Positions 8,053-18,654 of a DNA stretch of 64,000 nucleotides are shown here, in pieces. Positions within the stretch are counted from its first letter, which is position 1, and every line of letters starts with the position of its first letter. The stretch covers positions 10,643,046-10,707,045 of the forward strand of contig CM077155.1 of NCBI GenBank assembly GCA_039583875.1. Direction: 5' to 3'. Origin of the DNA: Platanthera guangdongensis (taxonomy: Eukaryota > Streptophyta > Magnoliopsida > Asparagales > Orchidaceae). The translations under genes and the position numbers were made by a program. The notes below the pieces were generated by a model. The model did not search any database, had not been told where the DNA came from, and saw only the letters and a list, made by a program, of their open reading frames with translations.

Positions 8053-10157
8053 ATGGCGCCGAAGATCTCAAAGGAGCTCCAGGAAGGCTATGAAATAGTC
8101 AGATATGGATTCATTCATGCCTCTTCTGAGATTAGAGAAGTCATAAGGATAATTGAGACCTCAGGATTAGAATACATCCTATCTGAACCCTCCACCATTC
8201 CGAGAGAAGAGGTAGTTGAATTCTTCTCTAATGTAAGGGTCTCTTCTACCAAGAACTCCCTTAACTCTTAAATTGAGGACCTTAAGATTAAGGTAACCCC
8301 TAAGAGGCTTGGCAAAGATCTTTAACTACCCTCCACTAGCCCCACTGAGGAAGAAGAACTCACCATCAAGGATAGAGACAGAGTACTCAGATGGTGTGGA
8401 TACAGTGATGCCAAAATTGGATCACTCAAAAGGAAATTCTTCAATCAAAACGGAAAACTGCTAGCAGATATAGTAGGAAAAACCCTAATCTGCAAACTTG
8501 GATCACATGACACCATCTCCAAGTCAATGTTTGAAGTCATGACAAGAATTATCCTTCATAAGCAGACCTCATGGGTAACCCTCATCTTCCAGAGGATAGT
8601 AGACTGCCTTCACACTCCTAGCTTGGGCAGAATTTTTTCACTCTACCTAGCAAACAGTCATCCAGATAGCTTCTAGCAGGAGCAGGGTGTGAAGATCCAT
8701 TACCTAAAAAGAATGGACATCAAAACCTTAGATAGATTCACTAGAGTACTTCCTATGAGCTAACCCTCTGAAGTAAAAAAACTCTTCAAGGGATAAAGGG
8801 AAGCAACCTACTGAAGAAGACAGTTCTTCCAGCTCTGAACCTGAGCATGGAACCACTCCTCCTGCTGATGTTGGACTTCAGGTTGTCTTATCTCTTAGTC
8901 AATCCTCTGCAAACATCCAGCTCCAGGACAGTGCTAGGCATGTTGATGAAATCCATGCCAGTCCAAGGTCTCAACAAATATCAGAGGCTGCTGCTGAAGA
9001 TGAGATTGTTGTTGAAGATGGGGAAGGTGTAGCTGCTGCAGAAGATGTCACTGCTACAGAATATAACAGTGAGCCTAATGAATCCATATATGTTTACTTA
9101 GATGGGACAAGCCCAGAGAAGGAGAATGCTTAGTCTGAGGGGGAGAATGATCTGATGGAGTTGACAACTTTAGATCAAGTTGTCAACATGATTGTTGAGT
9201 CTGCACCTTCTACAGGTAATGCTCATACCTTCTTAAGTGGTAGTGTTGATATAGCTTTATCTAAGAAAAATTTTCCTTTTGTAGGTGCTGTAATTGAGGG
9301 GGAGTCTTCACAGGTCCCTACTCATGATGATGTCCCTCCTCCCATGAGCCATCCATCCACTACGTCAATATCAATTGAGTCACTCCTAATCTAGATCAAG
9401 GCACTCTTAGATGCTCAGACCACATCTCTAAAGGAGTATGTTGACCAGTCAGTTGCTAAGTTCAAGCATGAACTTATGACTGAAGTCAAGGAGAATAGAT
9501 AAGAAACTTCTCATTTAAACAAACATGTAACTACCTGGCTTGACAGTGTTGGAAATACTGTCAAAGAGCTGACCACCGTCATGAAATCCATGGAAACAAG
9601 CCTAAAATTCTCTACAATTGACATAGGATATGTCAAAAATTTTGTGAGTGCCACTGATGAGGTGATATGGGGTGTAGCAGTTAGTATACACAACATGTAT
9701 CTAATGTTGCCCACCATTCCATGGGAGAGGACATTCCACTAAAAGAGGAGCTGCTTGATGATAATGAGAAAATATTTCAAATTCTATCAAGCAGAATTGA
9801 AGCCAACTCCACACTACTGCAAGATAGGATCTTTCAAGAAAGCAGAAAGGGGGAGAAAGGCCATGCTAAGACATCAAAAATCATTGAAGATCAGGCCTTC
9901 AATGTGACTCAAGTTACCAGGGTGGCACTGCACCTACCCCTCCTGGACAAAAAGAGGCCAGAAGACCTAAATTTCCCAACACAAGCTAGAGTTGCACAGG
10001 ATGCACAACTTGTTACTAGAAGGAAAAGGGAAGGAATTCAGTTGGCTGAAGAGTTCATGGCAAGGAGGAGGGCTGAGAACATAGATGATTCAGACCATGA
10101 ATAATTAAGTGATGCTTCTGAGTCCATCATCATCAATGCTTGGTTAAGCCATGGACA
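8053..10157 (+). pseudogene. Element C ORF3, first part (interrupted by B)
   Basis: The ATG starts MAPKISKELQEGYE. A central segment LLADIVGKTLICKLGSHDTI (about 8459-8518) aligns with the same segment in ORF3 of A, D and E and resembles the 'putative plant transposon protein' family. Thereafter come Ser/Glu-rich and low-complexity stretches, a probable helical region (about 9400-9660), and a basic helical segment ending ENIDDSDHE. In-frame stops (for example 8269-8271) and frameshifts near 8800 and 9720 break it. Codons join across the B insertion: the frame reads S-H-G here and Q-V-L-K after 48906. No signal peptide or membrane segment is seen. Function unknown. Confidence 0.75.
10153..10157 (+). 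other. Target-site duplication GGACA (left) of tandem B
   Basis: Identical to 48907-48911. One duplication encloses three LTRs and two internal regions. Confidence 0.9.
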
Positions 10158-10786
10158 TGTTGAAATTTATGAAGTGGAAGTGGGTGATGGGCAGGCCGAG
10201 CGGACTGTGCGGCCTGAGCGGTCTAAGTCCGCAGCCTGGGCGGACTGCGGGTTGCGGCCTGGGTGTTGGCTGTCTTGTTGGCTTGCCTGTTGAGGGCGTA
10301 CTGTGCGGCCTGAGCGGTCTGAGTCCGCGGCCTGGGCGGACTGCTGGTGCGGCCTGGTGACCTTGGCTGTCTTGGTGGCTTGGTTGTTGAAGAGCAGCCT
10401 GTGCGGCCTAAGCGGCCTGGTATGCGGCCTGAGCGGTATGATGAGCGGCTTGGTTGGCCTATGGCCAGAGATGTCGAGCTTTTGGCGATGCGGACTGAGC
10501 GGACTGCGGTTTGCGGGCTGTAGGCAGTGCCTTGTTCAGCGGCTTTGTGTGTTGCAAGCTTGTGTCAACCGGTGGTTTGGGTGTTCTATCCGCGGGAGGC
10601 TTGCGGAGTGGCGTGTCCGCGGTGTTCGCTGTGGCAGACGGGCCTTGGAGTTTGGCTGTGGACCTTGCCGAGCTCTGGTGGTACTGCAGGTGCTAACTGC
10701 TGTGGAGGACTGCGCGGACTGGTGTCGGAGTCCGGCAGTTGGCCGTTTGTTTGGGCAGCTGTGCGAGTGGTTTTTGGCGATCTGCT

Positions 10787-10864
10787 TACCTTGGTGGAAT
10801 TAGCGATCTGCATACCTTGGTGGTATTGGCGAGCTGCTCACCTTGGTGGAATTGGAAATCTGCT
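10787..10864 (+). repeat. 26-bp tandem triplet in B LTR
   Basis: Three units of the pattern YACCTTGGTGGWATTRGCGA followed by KCTGCW. The same triplet is kept in the middle LTR (about 41653-41730) and LTR3 (about 47697-47774). Confidence 0.75.
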
Positions 10865-11321
10865 TTGGGTATTGGCGGACCGGGCCTTGTCTGCCGATCT
10901 CGCGCTAGGCCTTTAGTGTTTTACTGGACTTGGTCGCATTCTGTGACAAGTCCAGTGTGTTCGCAGTATTCGCCAAGTCCGCTGTTGACCGGGCGGACTG
11001 CCTTTGGTCGTGGACTTGTGGCGGATGGAGGCTTTGCTCTTGTGTTGTGCGGACTGCCTCTTGTTTATGCGGACTGTCACTGAAGGAGTTGTGGCTGTCT
11101 ATGTGATGATGTGTGCGGACTGTGCGGACTGTACCTTGTCCGCAAAGTGTGGGCAGTCTGGTTCAAGGCCTCCTGGTAGTGAACATCGGTGCCTTGCTTC
11201 TGGCGATTTTCTTGGAATCCGGCTAAGTCTTTGCGGATTCTGCGGATGGATGTTTTGCTAGTGCGCGGGCTGGGGAGGTGATTCTATGCTCTAGGGTGGT
11301 GATCACACTCCTCACCTCGCC

Positions 11322-11329
11322 TATAAATA
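11322..11329 (+). promoter_or_regulatory. TATA box, B LTR1
   Basis: TATAAATA followed by GAACCCCCCG; conserved in all three LTRs (42188-42195, 48232-48239). Confidence 0.75.
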
Positions 11330-11989
11330 GAACCCCCCGACACGTCTACAGTAACAAAGTGAACAGTAAGTTGGGCTTAGGCAAGTGTTGCGGTCTGCGG
11401 TTTTCTGTCCGCGCGGGTTGAGTAGTGCTGACGGTTTGCTGTGTGCAGGTTGCGCGACTAGCTTCAGGGAGCCAGGAGTTGGGCATTGAAGTGTGCGGTC
11501 TATGCGGTCCCAGCTGGTCGCTTTTGTGGCTTTTCAGTTTTCTGCTTCAGCTTGTTTAAGTTACAATAACCTGTCCGCCGGTCTCTGGCGGGTAGGCGGT
11601 CTGTTTAGCAGGCAGCGAATAACGGTGTGTCCGCTTGACCTCGTGGTCTTGGAGGACTCCGTGGGCTATTCAGCTTGTAGCATTTGCAGCTCAGGCGGCT
11701 TGGGCGACCTTGGCGAACTAGGTGGTCTCGGCGGTCTCCAGTGTTGTCCGCCCGACTTGTTTTGTTCTTTCTGTTTGTAGCTTGTGTACTAGCGAAATCA
11801 TGCCTCGCTACGTATACCTCGCCTTATAAAGAAGTGTGAATGAATATAAGACCTGCTTGTTCTTCCAATTGTGGTTGGTGTTAAACTTTCTCCTTGGGCT
11901 TCCGCATGATCAAAGTATGAACTGGGTAGTTCTGAGAATATTAATTTGGCTTTAGGCTACCTTGCAGACCGCTTTGAGAAATTTCAACA

Positions 11990-12004
11990 TGGTATCAGAG
12001 CCAG
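11990..12004 (+). promoter_or_regulatory. Primer-binding site, B unit 1
   Basis: TGGTATCAGAGCCAG abuts the LTR end; the classic initiator Met-tRNA complement. Confidence 0.9.
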
Positions 12005-12117
12005 TTTCAGTTGCTTGAGCGGTGTTCAACCAGTGTTGTTGCTCTATGCTTGAGTGGTGATCAACCTGTGTTGGTACTCTATGCTTCTGGAAGTTAGCTT
12101 AACCAACGGTTGTTGCA

Positions 12118-15100
12118 ATGGAAGTAAGCTATGCAAGAGGTCTTGCTATTGAACTCTTGACGCCAACGAACTTTAAAAATTGGAAGTCGTGCATGAAGAG
12201 TTATCTTCTGGGTGAGGAGCTATGGGAGGTCGTCGGTGGTGACGATAGACAGGAAGTGACTGCTGCATTTGGTACTGCTGAGCAGGTGAGGCTCTGGAGA
12301 AAAACAAATGCTAAGGCAGAGTTTTATCTCAAGAGGGCCGTGTCACCAGAACTGTTTGATCACATCATTGGATGTGAGTCTGCTGCTGACATTTGGACAA
12401 CCATTGATGAGTTGTTCAATAGGAAGAATGTGGCTAGACTTCAGTTTCTGGAGAATGAGTTGGCGAGAACAACTCAAGGAGACCTGACCATCTCCAAGTT
12501 CTTTCTGAAGATGAAGAGCCTGTGTGCGGAGTTGTCAGCACTTGATCCGGAAGAGCCTATCTCTGAGTCTAAGATGAAAAGGCACATAATCTGCGGCTTG
12601 TGGAAGGAGTATGTTGCCTTTGTGACATCTGTTCAAGGCAGGGCTACTTAGCCATCTCTGCTAGAGCTTGAGAACCTGCTTGCTTCGCAGGAGAGTTTAG
12701 CAAGGTAGATGGCTGGAGTCACAGTCACTGAGGAAGGCAGTGAAGCTCTCTTCTCAGGTAAGAAGAAGAAAGGATGGGAAGGGAAGAAGAAGAAGACCGC
12801 TGCTGAAAATGAGCCTTCAACTTCTCATCAGTCAGAGAGGAGCGCTGCTCCTAAGAAGGATTGGAAGAAGAACTTGAAGTGCTACAGGTGTCATCAACGG
12901 GGACACTTCAAGCGTGACTGCAAGGTCAAACTGCAGCCTGGGCATGCAGCATGCAAGGAGGAAGCTTGCTCTAAGAGCGAGGAATCTGGATGGGGCGGAG
13001 CCTTCATGACGGGCACTTGTGTCCGTGCCTTGTCCGCTGTCGAATTCAACGATGATTAGATCGTGGACTCCGGGTGTGGTCATCACCTCACCGGAGACAA
13101 GTTAAAGTTCTCTTCTCTACAAGCCTACTCAGGTAATGAAGCTATTATAACTACTGATAATAATGTTTATGCAGTAGAGAAAGAGGGGGATGTGTCTTTG
13201 GGTAGTGATAAGGGGCCACTCACGTTAAGGAGTGTGTATCACGTACCAGTCATGAAGAAGAACCTCTTCTCTGTGACCAATACGGTCGACGCGGGTTATC
13301 ACGTTCTGTTTGGGCCAATAGAAGTGAAGTTCCTTCGCAACGTATCAACAGTTAAGGCTGATGTTGCTCATGTTGGGAAGAGAGTGAAGAACTTGTTTGT
13401 TCTTGCAACTAACTCTTATGTTGATCAGATGAGAGCAAACGATAGTGCTGCTATATGGCATGAACGGTTGGGGCATGTGGGAATGGATAAGCTAAGGGCT
13501 ATGGCTAACAGAAGCCTTGTAAGAGGCTTGCCTAAGCTATCTTCATTTGGCGACGATCACGTTTGCGCGGGATGTCAGTAAGGCAAGGCTCATCGCCTTC
13601 CGTTTGATAAATCACAAACGAGGAGCAAGAAACCATTGGAGTGCATCCATGGAGACTTGATGGGGCCAACCATCACTGCAAGCCTTGGTGGGAGCAGATA
13701 CATGCTTGTGCTGATTGATGACTACTCAAGATACACTTGGGTATATTTCTTGAAGGAGAAGTCTGAAGGCTTCCGTTTGTTTGTGGAGTTCAAGGAGTTG
13801 GTGGAGGGCCGGCTTGGCTTACGGATCAAGAAGTTTAGAACAAACAACGGTGGTGAGTTTATCTCCTCTGAGTTTTCTAACTTCTGCAGGAAGCGCGGGA
13901 TCTAACGAGAGCTCACGTGTGCTCACACTCCACAACAAAATGGAGTAGCGGAGCGGAAGATCCGTCATCTGACGGAGACTTGCAAATTCTGGCTTCATGC
14001 GAAAGACATTCCAAGGTCCTTCTGGGCGGAGGGGATGTCTTTTGCTTCTTACGTCATCAATCGGATGTCGCTTAGCCCGATCAACATGAAGACTCCTTTT
14101 GAGCTGTTGCTGAAGGAGAAGCCTAGTGTGGAACACCTCTAGGTGTTCGGATCAACTTGCTATGTGCATGTCCCGGATGCTTCACGGACCAAGCTAGATG
14201 CAAAGGCAAGGAAGCTTATCTTTGTTGGCTACGATGAGCGGAAGAAGGGATGGAAATGCATGGATCCTGTGACGAAGAAGTTTGTTGTGTCAAGAGATGT
14301 AGTATTTGACGAACTGACGTCGTATGAAGGTGGCTCGATTGAGCTAACGGGAGGCAAGGTTGATGGAGAGTAGAAGGTGGCTGCTGAAGGTCTGAAAGAG
14401 GAGCTTGTTGTTTCACCAGCATCTCCTGTTGCTTCAAGTTCTGGTGCTGAGGATTCTGGCTCAGGAAGCAGGGGGAGCATTGCTCAAAGCTTGCCTGAAG
14501 GTGGTGTTGAGCCTGAAGAAGCAACAAAGGTAGTGAGCAAGGAACAACCTCTTCGGAGATCAAAGAGGGTTGTGAAGCCACCTGCTCGATACTGTGATGG
14601 GAATGCAGTGATCTTTGTCTCCTGCTTCTTTGCAGGTCCTCTGGATGAGCGAGAGCCTGTAAGCTTCAATGAGGCCACTGGAGTCAAGGAGTGGGATGAT
14701 GCCATGAAGGAAGAGATTGCTGCTCTCAAGAAGAATGAAACCTGAGACCTTGTGCCCAATGTTGATGGCATTACTCCAGTGACTTGCAAGTGGATGTATA
14801 AGTTGAAGAAGAAGGCTGATGGGAGCATTGATAGGTTCAAAGCTCGCCTGGTTGCTCGAGGATTCTCATAGCAGTATGGAGAAGACTATGAGGAGACATT
14901 TAGTCCGGTTGCAAAGATGACTTCAGTTAGAGTGGTGATCGCCTTGGCTGCTTGCAAGGGATGGAGGATGTGGCAGCTTGATGTAAATAATGCCTTTCTT
15001 TATGGAGAAATTGACAAGGACATCTTCATGGATCAGCCACTTGGATTTGTTTCTGAAGATCCTCCGGACTATGTCTGCAAGCTCAGGAAGGCTCTCTACG

Positions 15101-16200
15101 AGTTGAAGCAAGCTCTTAGAGCTTGACATGGGAAGATAGTAGAGTATTTGCAATTCTGCGGTTATCTTGCTTCCAACTCGGATTCTAGCTTGTTTTTCAA
15201 GAAGAAGGGGGAGCTTCAAGTCTTGGTCCAGCTGTATGTGGATGACATGATTGTCACAGGGAATTCAAAGGAGGAAGTAGCAAAGCTCAGGGCTGAGCTT
15301 GCTATACGCTTCGAGATGAAAGACTTGAGAGAGCTTCATCACTTTCTCGGTCTTGAAGTGGAGAGGAAGGAGTGCAGGATTCTCATTTGCCAGAAGGGAT
15401 ATACAGATCACATTGTAAGTCGATTTGGCATAGGCGAAGGGAAGAGTTGCTCTACTCCACTGGAACATGGGCTGAAGCTTCGATGAGATGAAGGAAGGAT
15501 TCTTCCTGATCCCTTGATGTTTAGGGCTCTTGTAGGGAGCTTGATCTACCTGACAATTACAAGGCTAGACATTGCTTATGCTGTTGGCCGAGTAAGTCGG
15601 TTTATGGCTGAACCAAGGAAGTCTCATCTGGTAGCGGCGAAGAACATCCTGAAGTATGTCAAGACAACTTCTGACATGGGACTCCTTTATCATAGAGATG
15701 CGGACTTTGCTTTGCTTGGATACACGGATGCTGACTATGGTGGTGACTCGGATGATCGGAGATTAACTTCGAGTTATGTTTTCACTTGTGGTTCAGCTTG
15801 TATTTCGTGGTGTAGCAAGAAGCAGGATTCTGTGTCCGTGTCTACTATGGAAGCTGAGTATAAGGCTTCGGTCTTGGCTACTCGGGAAGCCATTTGGTTG
15901 CGAAGGCTTGTAGAGGATGTTCATGAAGAAGTGCAAGGTACTACTTTACTCCGGGGTGATAATGAGAGTGCTCTCAAACTGGTAAACAATCCAGTGTGTC
16001 ATGCAAGGACCAAGCATATTGAGATCGAGCACCATTTCATAAGGGAGAAGGTGTTGGAGGGATCTCTTCTGGTCGGGCATGTTCGGAGTGAAGATAATCT
16101 TGTTGACATCTTCACGAAGCCGTTGTCGAAATGGCCTTTTCAGCGGTTACGTGGCTTGCTGGGCTTGATCACCACTTCTCACTTCAAGGGGGAGTGTTGA
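12118..16200 (+). pseudogene. B unit 1 gag-pol polyprotein, inactivated only by stop codons
   Basis: A single frame of 1361 codons starts MEVSYARGLAIELL. Domains in order: gag capsid-like (12118-12650), zinc knuckle CYRCHQRGHFKRDC (12880-12921), protease DSG (13066), pre-integrase HERLGHVGMDKLR (about 13459), integrase (GDLMGP 13648 to about 14100), RT with YVDDM (about 15235), RNase H with TDADYGGD and HIEIEHHFIREK (about 15724-16050). It has no frameshift but about eleven premature stops (12649, 12706, 13057, 13579, 13903, 14140, 14371, 14743, 14869, 15124, 15484), mostly C-to-T or G-to-A type. The second catalytic Asp of integrase is Asn (13843-13845). The natural stop TGA (16198-16200) lies inside the LTR. 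Confidence 0.92.
16182..16194 (+). promoter_or_regulatory. Polypurine tract, B unit 1
   Basis: TTCAAGGGGGAG immediately before LTR2. It is also translated as the end of pol (F-K-G-E-C). Confidence 0.85.
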
Positions 16201-16611
16201 AATTTGTGAAGTGGAAGTGGGTGATGGGCAGGCCGGGCGCACTGTGCGGCCTGAGCGGTCTGAGTCCGCAGCCTGGGCGGACGGTGGGTTGCGGCCTGGG
16301 TGTTGGCTGTCTTGTTGGCTTGGTTATTGAGGGCGGACTGTGCGGCCTGAGCGGTCTGAGTCCGCGGCTTGGGCGGACTGCTGGTGTGGCCTAGTGACCT
16401 TGGCTGTCTTGGTGGCTTGTTTGTTGAAGAGAAGCCTGTGCGGCCTAGTATGCAGCCTGAGCGGTCTGATGAGCGGCTTGGTTTGCCTATGGCCAGAGAA
16501 GTCGAGCTTCTGGCGATGCGGACTGAGCAGACTACGGTTTGCGGGTTGTAAGCAGTGCCTTGTTCAGCGGCTTTGTGTGTTGCAAGCTTTTGTCAACCGG
16601 CGATTTATGTG
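16195..16611 (+). repeat. B LTR2, left part
   Basis: TGTTGAAATTTGTG onward, aligning with 10158-10579. Cut by element A; continues at 41444. Confidence 0.93.
16607..16611 (+). other. Probable decayed target duplication of element A (left)
   Basis: ATGTG here against GGGTG at 41444-41448. The other B LTRs read GGGTG at this point, so the left copy has probably mutated at two bases. Confidence 0.6.
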
Positions 16612-18523
16612 TGTTGGATCCCTAGTTGATTTGGGCTAGGTTCACTGACTTAGGATGTGACACATCATGTATAGACAGGGTCAAGTTTGTGTCCTAGAGT
16701 CTAGGCCAAGTCCTTAGGTTCAACTTCAGATGGACCAACTATCAACAAGACCATCAGAGACTCCAGACTTAGAGGTTTTCAAGACTAAGTAAAGTGAGTT
16801 CGACGTTCGTCGAACTCAGCTCGAGGAAAGGTGTTCTGCGCTCGACGATCGTGAGACAATTCTTAGTGCTGAGCTCGACGATCCTTGTTCTCTGTTCGAC
16901 GAATATTGAGGTTCTTCATCAAGCCAAATTCAGGACAACTTCAGAATTTTTCTAAGTCCAGCTTCAAGCTTTGGTCGACGAATTAGACTCTAAGCTCAAC
17001 GAACTTGGACCTCAAGTTCTCAGATTCTCAGGTCGACAAATACAGTACTCTACTCGACGAATTCTGAACTCAGAGTATTTGTGTCGACACTTAGGGCATA
17101 TATCGACACCAGACAATTTATGTCGACACCAGAAGATTTGTGTCGACACTAGGATTTCAGTCAACACCAATTTATGTCGACACCAGAAGATTTGAGTCGA
17201 CACCAAGATCAATTAGTCGACACCAGCTTATGTCGACACTGAATATCAGCAGATGCAGAATATTTGGCTTAAGTCCACAATCTATCTCAGCTCGACAAAT
17301 GGAGATTATCTGTTCGACGAATGAAGATTGTCTGTTCGATGAATGAAAATTGTTTGTTCGACGAATGAAGATTGTCTGGTCGACGAACTCTCTCAAGCTC
17401 AGCTCGACGAACTCAAGCTCAGCTCGACGAACTCAAACTCAGCTCGACGAATTGCGTTCTTCGTTCGACGAATCCAGACTAGGTCTTCTTCAGGTTTCCC
17501 GTCCCGTTTCTTGGCGATGATTCCGGAGTTATTAATACCAGATCTTCTCGGAATGTTACCGTTAGAATGTGTATTGACTATGGACGATTACATGCCATTT
17601 TTCCATGGGACAGTTGGGGAAATCATTGATTGTCGCTTCCTTCCAAGGCCGTCTGCAATTACTGCTCAACATTCGAATTTTGAATGTTCTTAGTCAGTCA
17701 AAAAAAGATAGACAAGAAAAGAAAGTATTAACACAGTCAGTCATACAGTCACACAAAAACAACAAGCAATACAGTGATACAGACAGACAATCAGACAGAC
17801 ACTCAGATTGCACAGAAGAACAACCTCTCAAAAATCAAAAGTTCTACTGCGATCAGCCTAACCAGAGAACATCTTCAAGAAGAAGAAGAAGAAGAACCAA
17901 TCACTATCAAGGGTCTTCTTCTGACAATTCTCAGGACAACTTCAAAGGACAGCAAGTTTCAATCTGTCAAAGAAGCTCCTGAAGCATCTCTGGTCCAGGC
18001 ACTCTAGGTCTTTGAAGACCTATCACCCTAAAGCAGTGCTCTAGTTTTCCTGATCTCAGGGGGAGCAAGCTGCCTACATCAATCCACAGTCTTCTCAGTT
18101 GCTTTGAGAAAGAGAAGACACCATCACTTTATTTCCAATTCCTGTACAAGGTTTTAATTCCCTTCAAAATTATTCTGGTTGCAAGTCTCCTTCTAAAAGA
18201 CTTGAGGTTTTAGTTTTTGAGCACCTGAACAAAAGCTCATTGGTGTCAGGCACCTGATCAAAAACCTGAGTGGATTCCTGCCAGGGTGGTAGAAGAGTGG
18301 ATGTACCCAGGTTGGAGAACCACTATAAAATTTCTTGTGTCGTCTGGTTGCCCTTTTCTTTTGTTTTGGCTGTGATCTGTGATTGCTTAGTTTGCTGTGC
18401 TTAGTTTATTTTATTTGCTAACCTGTTCACCTAGGCTTACAACAAAAGTTATAAAAAGTTTGTAGAGAGCACAATACTCTATTCACCCCCTATAGAGTAT
18501 TTCAGATCTAACCTGCACTTTCA
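16612..18523 (+). repeat. 5' LTR of element A
   Basis: 1912 bp. U3 has TCGTCGA/TCGACGA palindromes (16797-16900, 16970-17070, 17285-17475) and a GTCGACACCAG block (17086-17245). Confidence 0.93.
17086..17245. repeat. GTCGACACCAG repeats in A LTR
   Basis: About eight units at roughly 20-bp spacing centred on the palindrome TGTCGACA, with variable T/A-rich spacers such as AATTTA or AAGATT. The 3' LTR keeps the block at 39998-40157. Confidence 0.85.
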
Positions 18524-18541
18524 ATTGGTATCGGAGGGAGG
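18524..18541 (+). promoter_or_regulatory. Primer-binding site of element A
   Basis: ATTGGTATCGGAGGGAGG right after the LTR; Met-tRNA-type with one change. Confidence 0.85.
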
Positions 18542-18654
18542 TTGGTTAAAATACCACACCTTATTGGTTGTACATGCTAACACCTGAATCACAAAGATCC
18601 CTCTTGTTAGATCTGTTTGTTTGTTTTTGTTATTAGATTTATTTCTTCACAGAA

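Larger units (their letters stand above)
10158..11989 (+). repeat. B LTR1
   Basis: 1832 bp, TGTTGAAATTT...AAATTTCAACA. GC-rich U3 with many GCGGAC/GCGGTCT/GCGGCCT words, a 26-bp triplet repeat (10787-10864) and a TATA box at 11322. Confidence 0.93.

Noticed and set aside
10303..11780. Several open frames rich in Cys, Gly, Leu and Trp
   Set aside because: They fall in the GC-rich LTR of B, overlap in several frames, and recur as shadows in LTR2 and LTR3. The GCGGACT repeats create them.
11990..12004. tRNA-like sequence TGGTATCAGAGC
   Set aside because: It is the short complement of a tRNA 3' end (PBS). No cloverleaf is present; the same holds at the other PBS sites.
16607..16611. Treating A as two separate fragments because its TSD is imperfect
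   Set aside because: LTR termini, PBS, PPT and the exact resumption of the B LTR at 41444 support one insertion; two substitutions in the left TSD suffice.
17343..18007. Open frames of 77-125 codons, repeated at 40254-40921
   Set aside because: They lie inside A LTRs between the palindromes and the LTR end, show low-complexity peptides, and end differently in the two LTRs.
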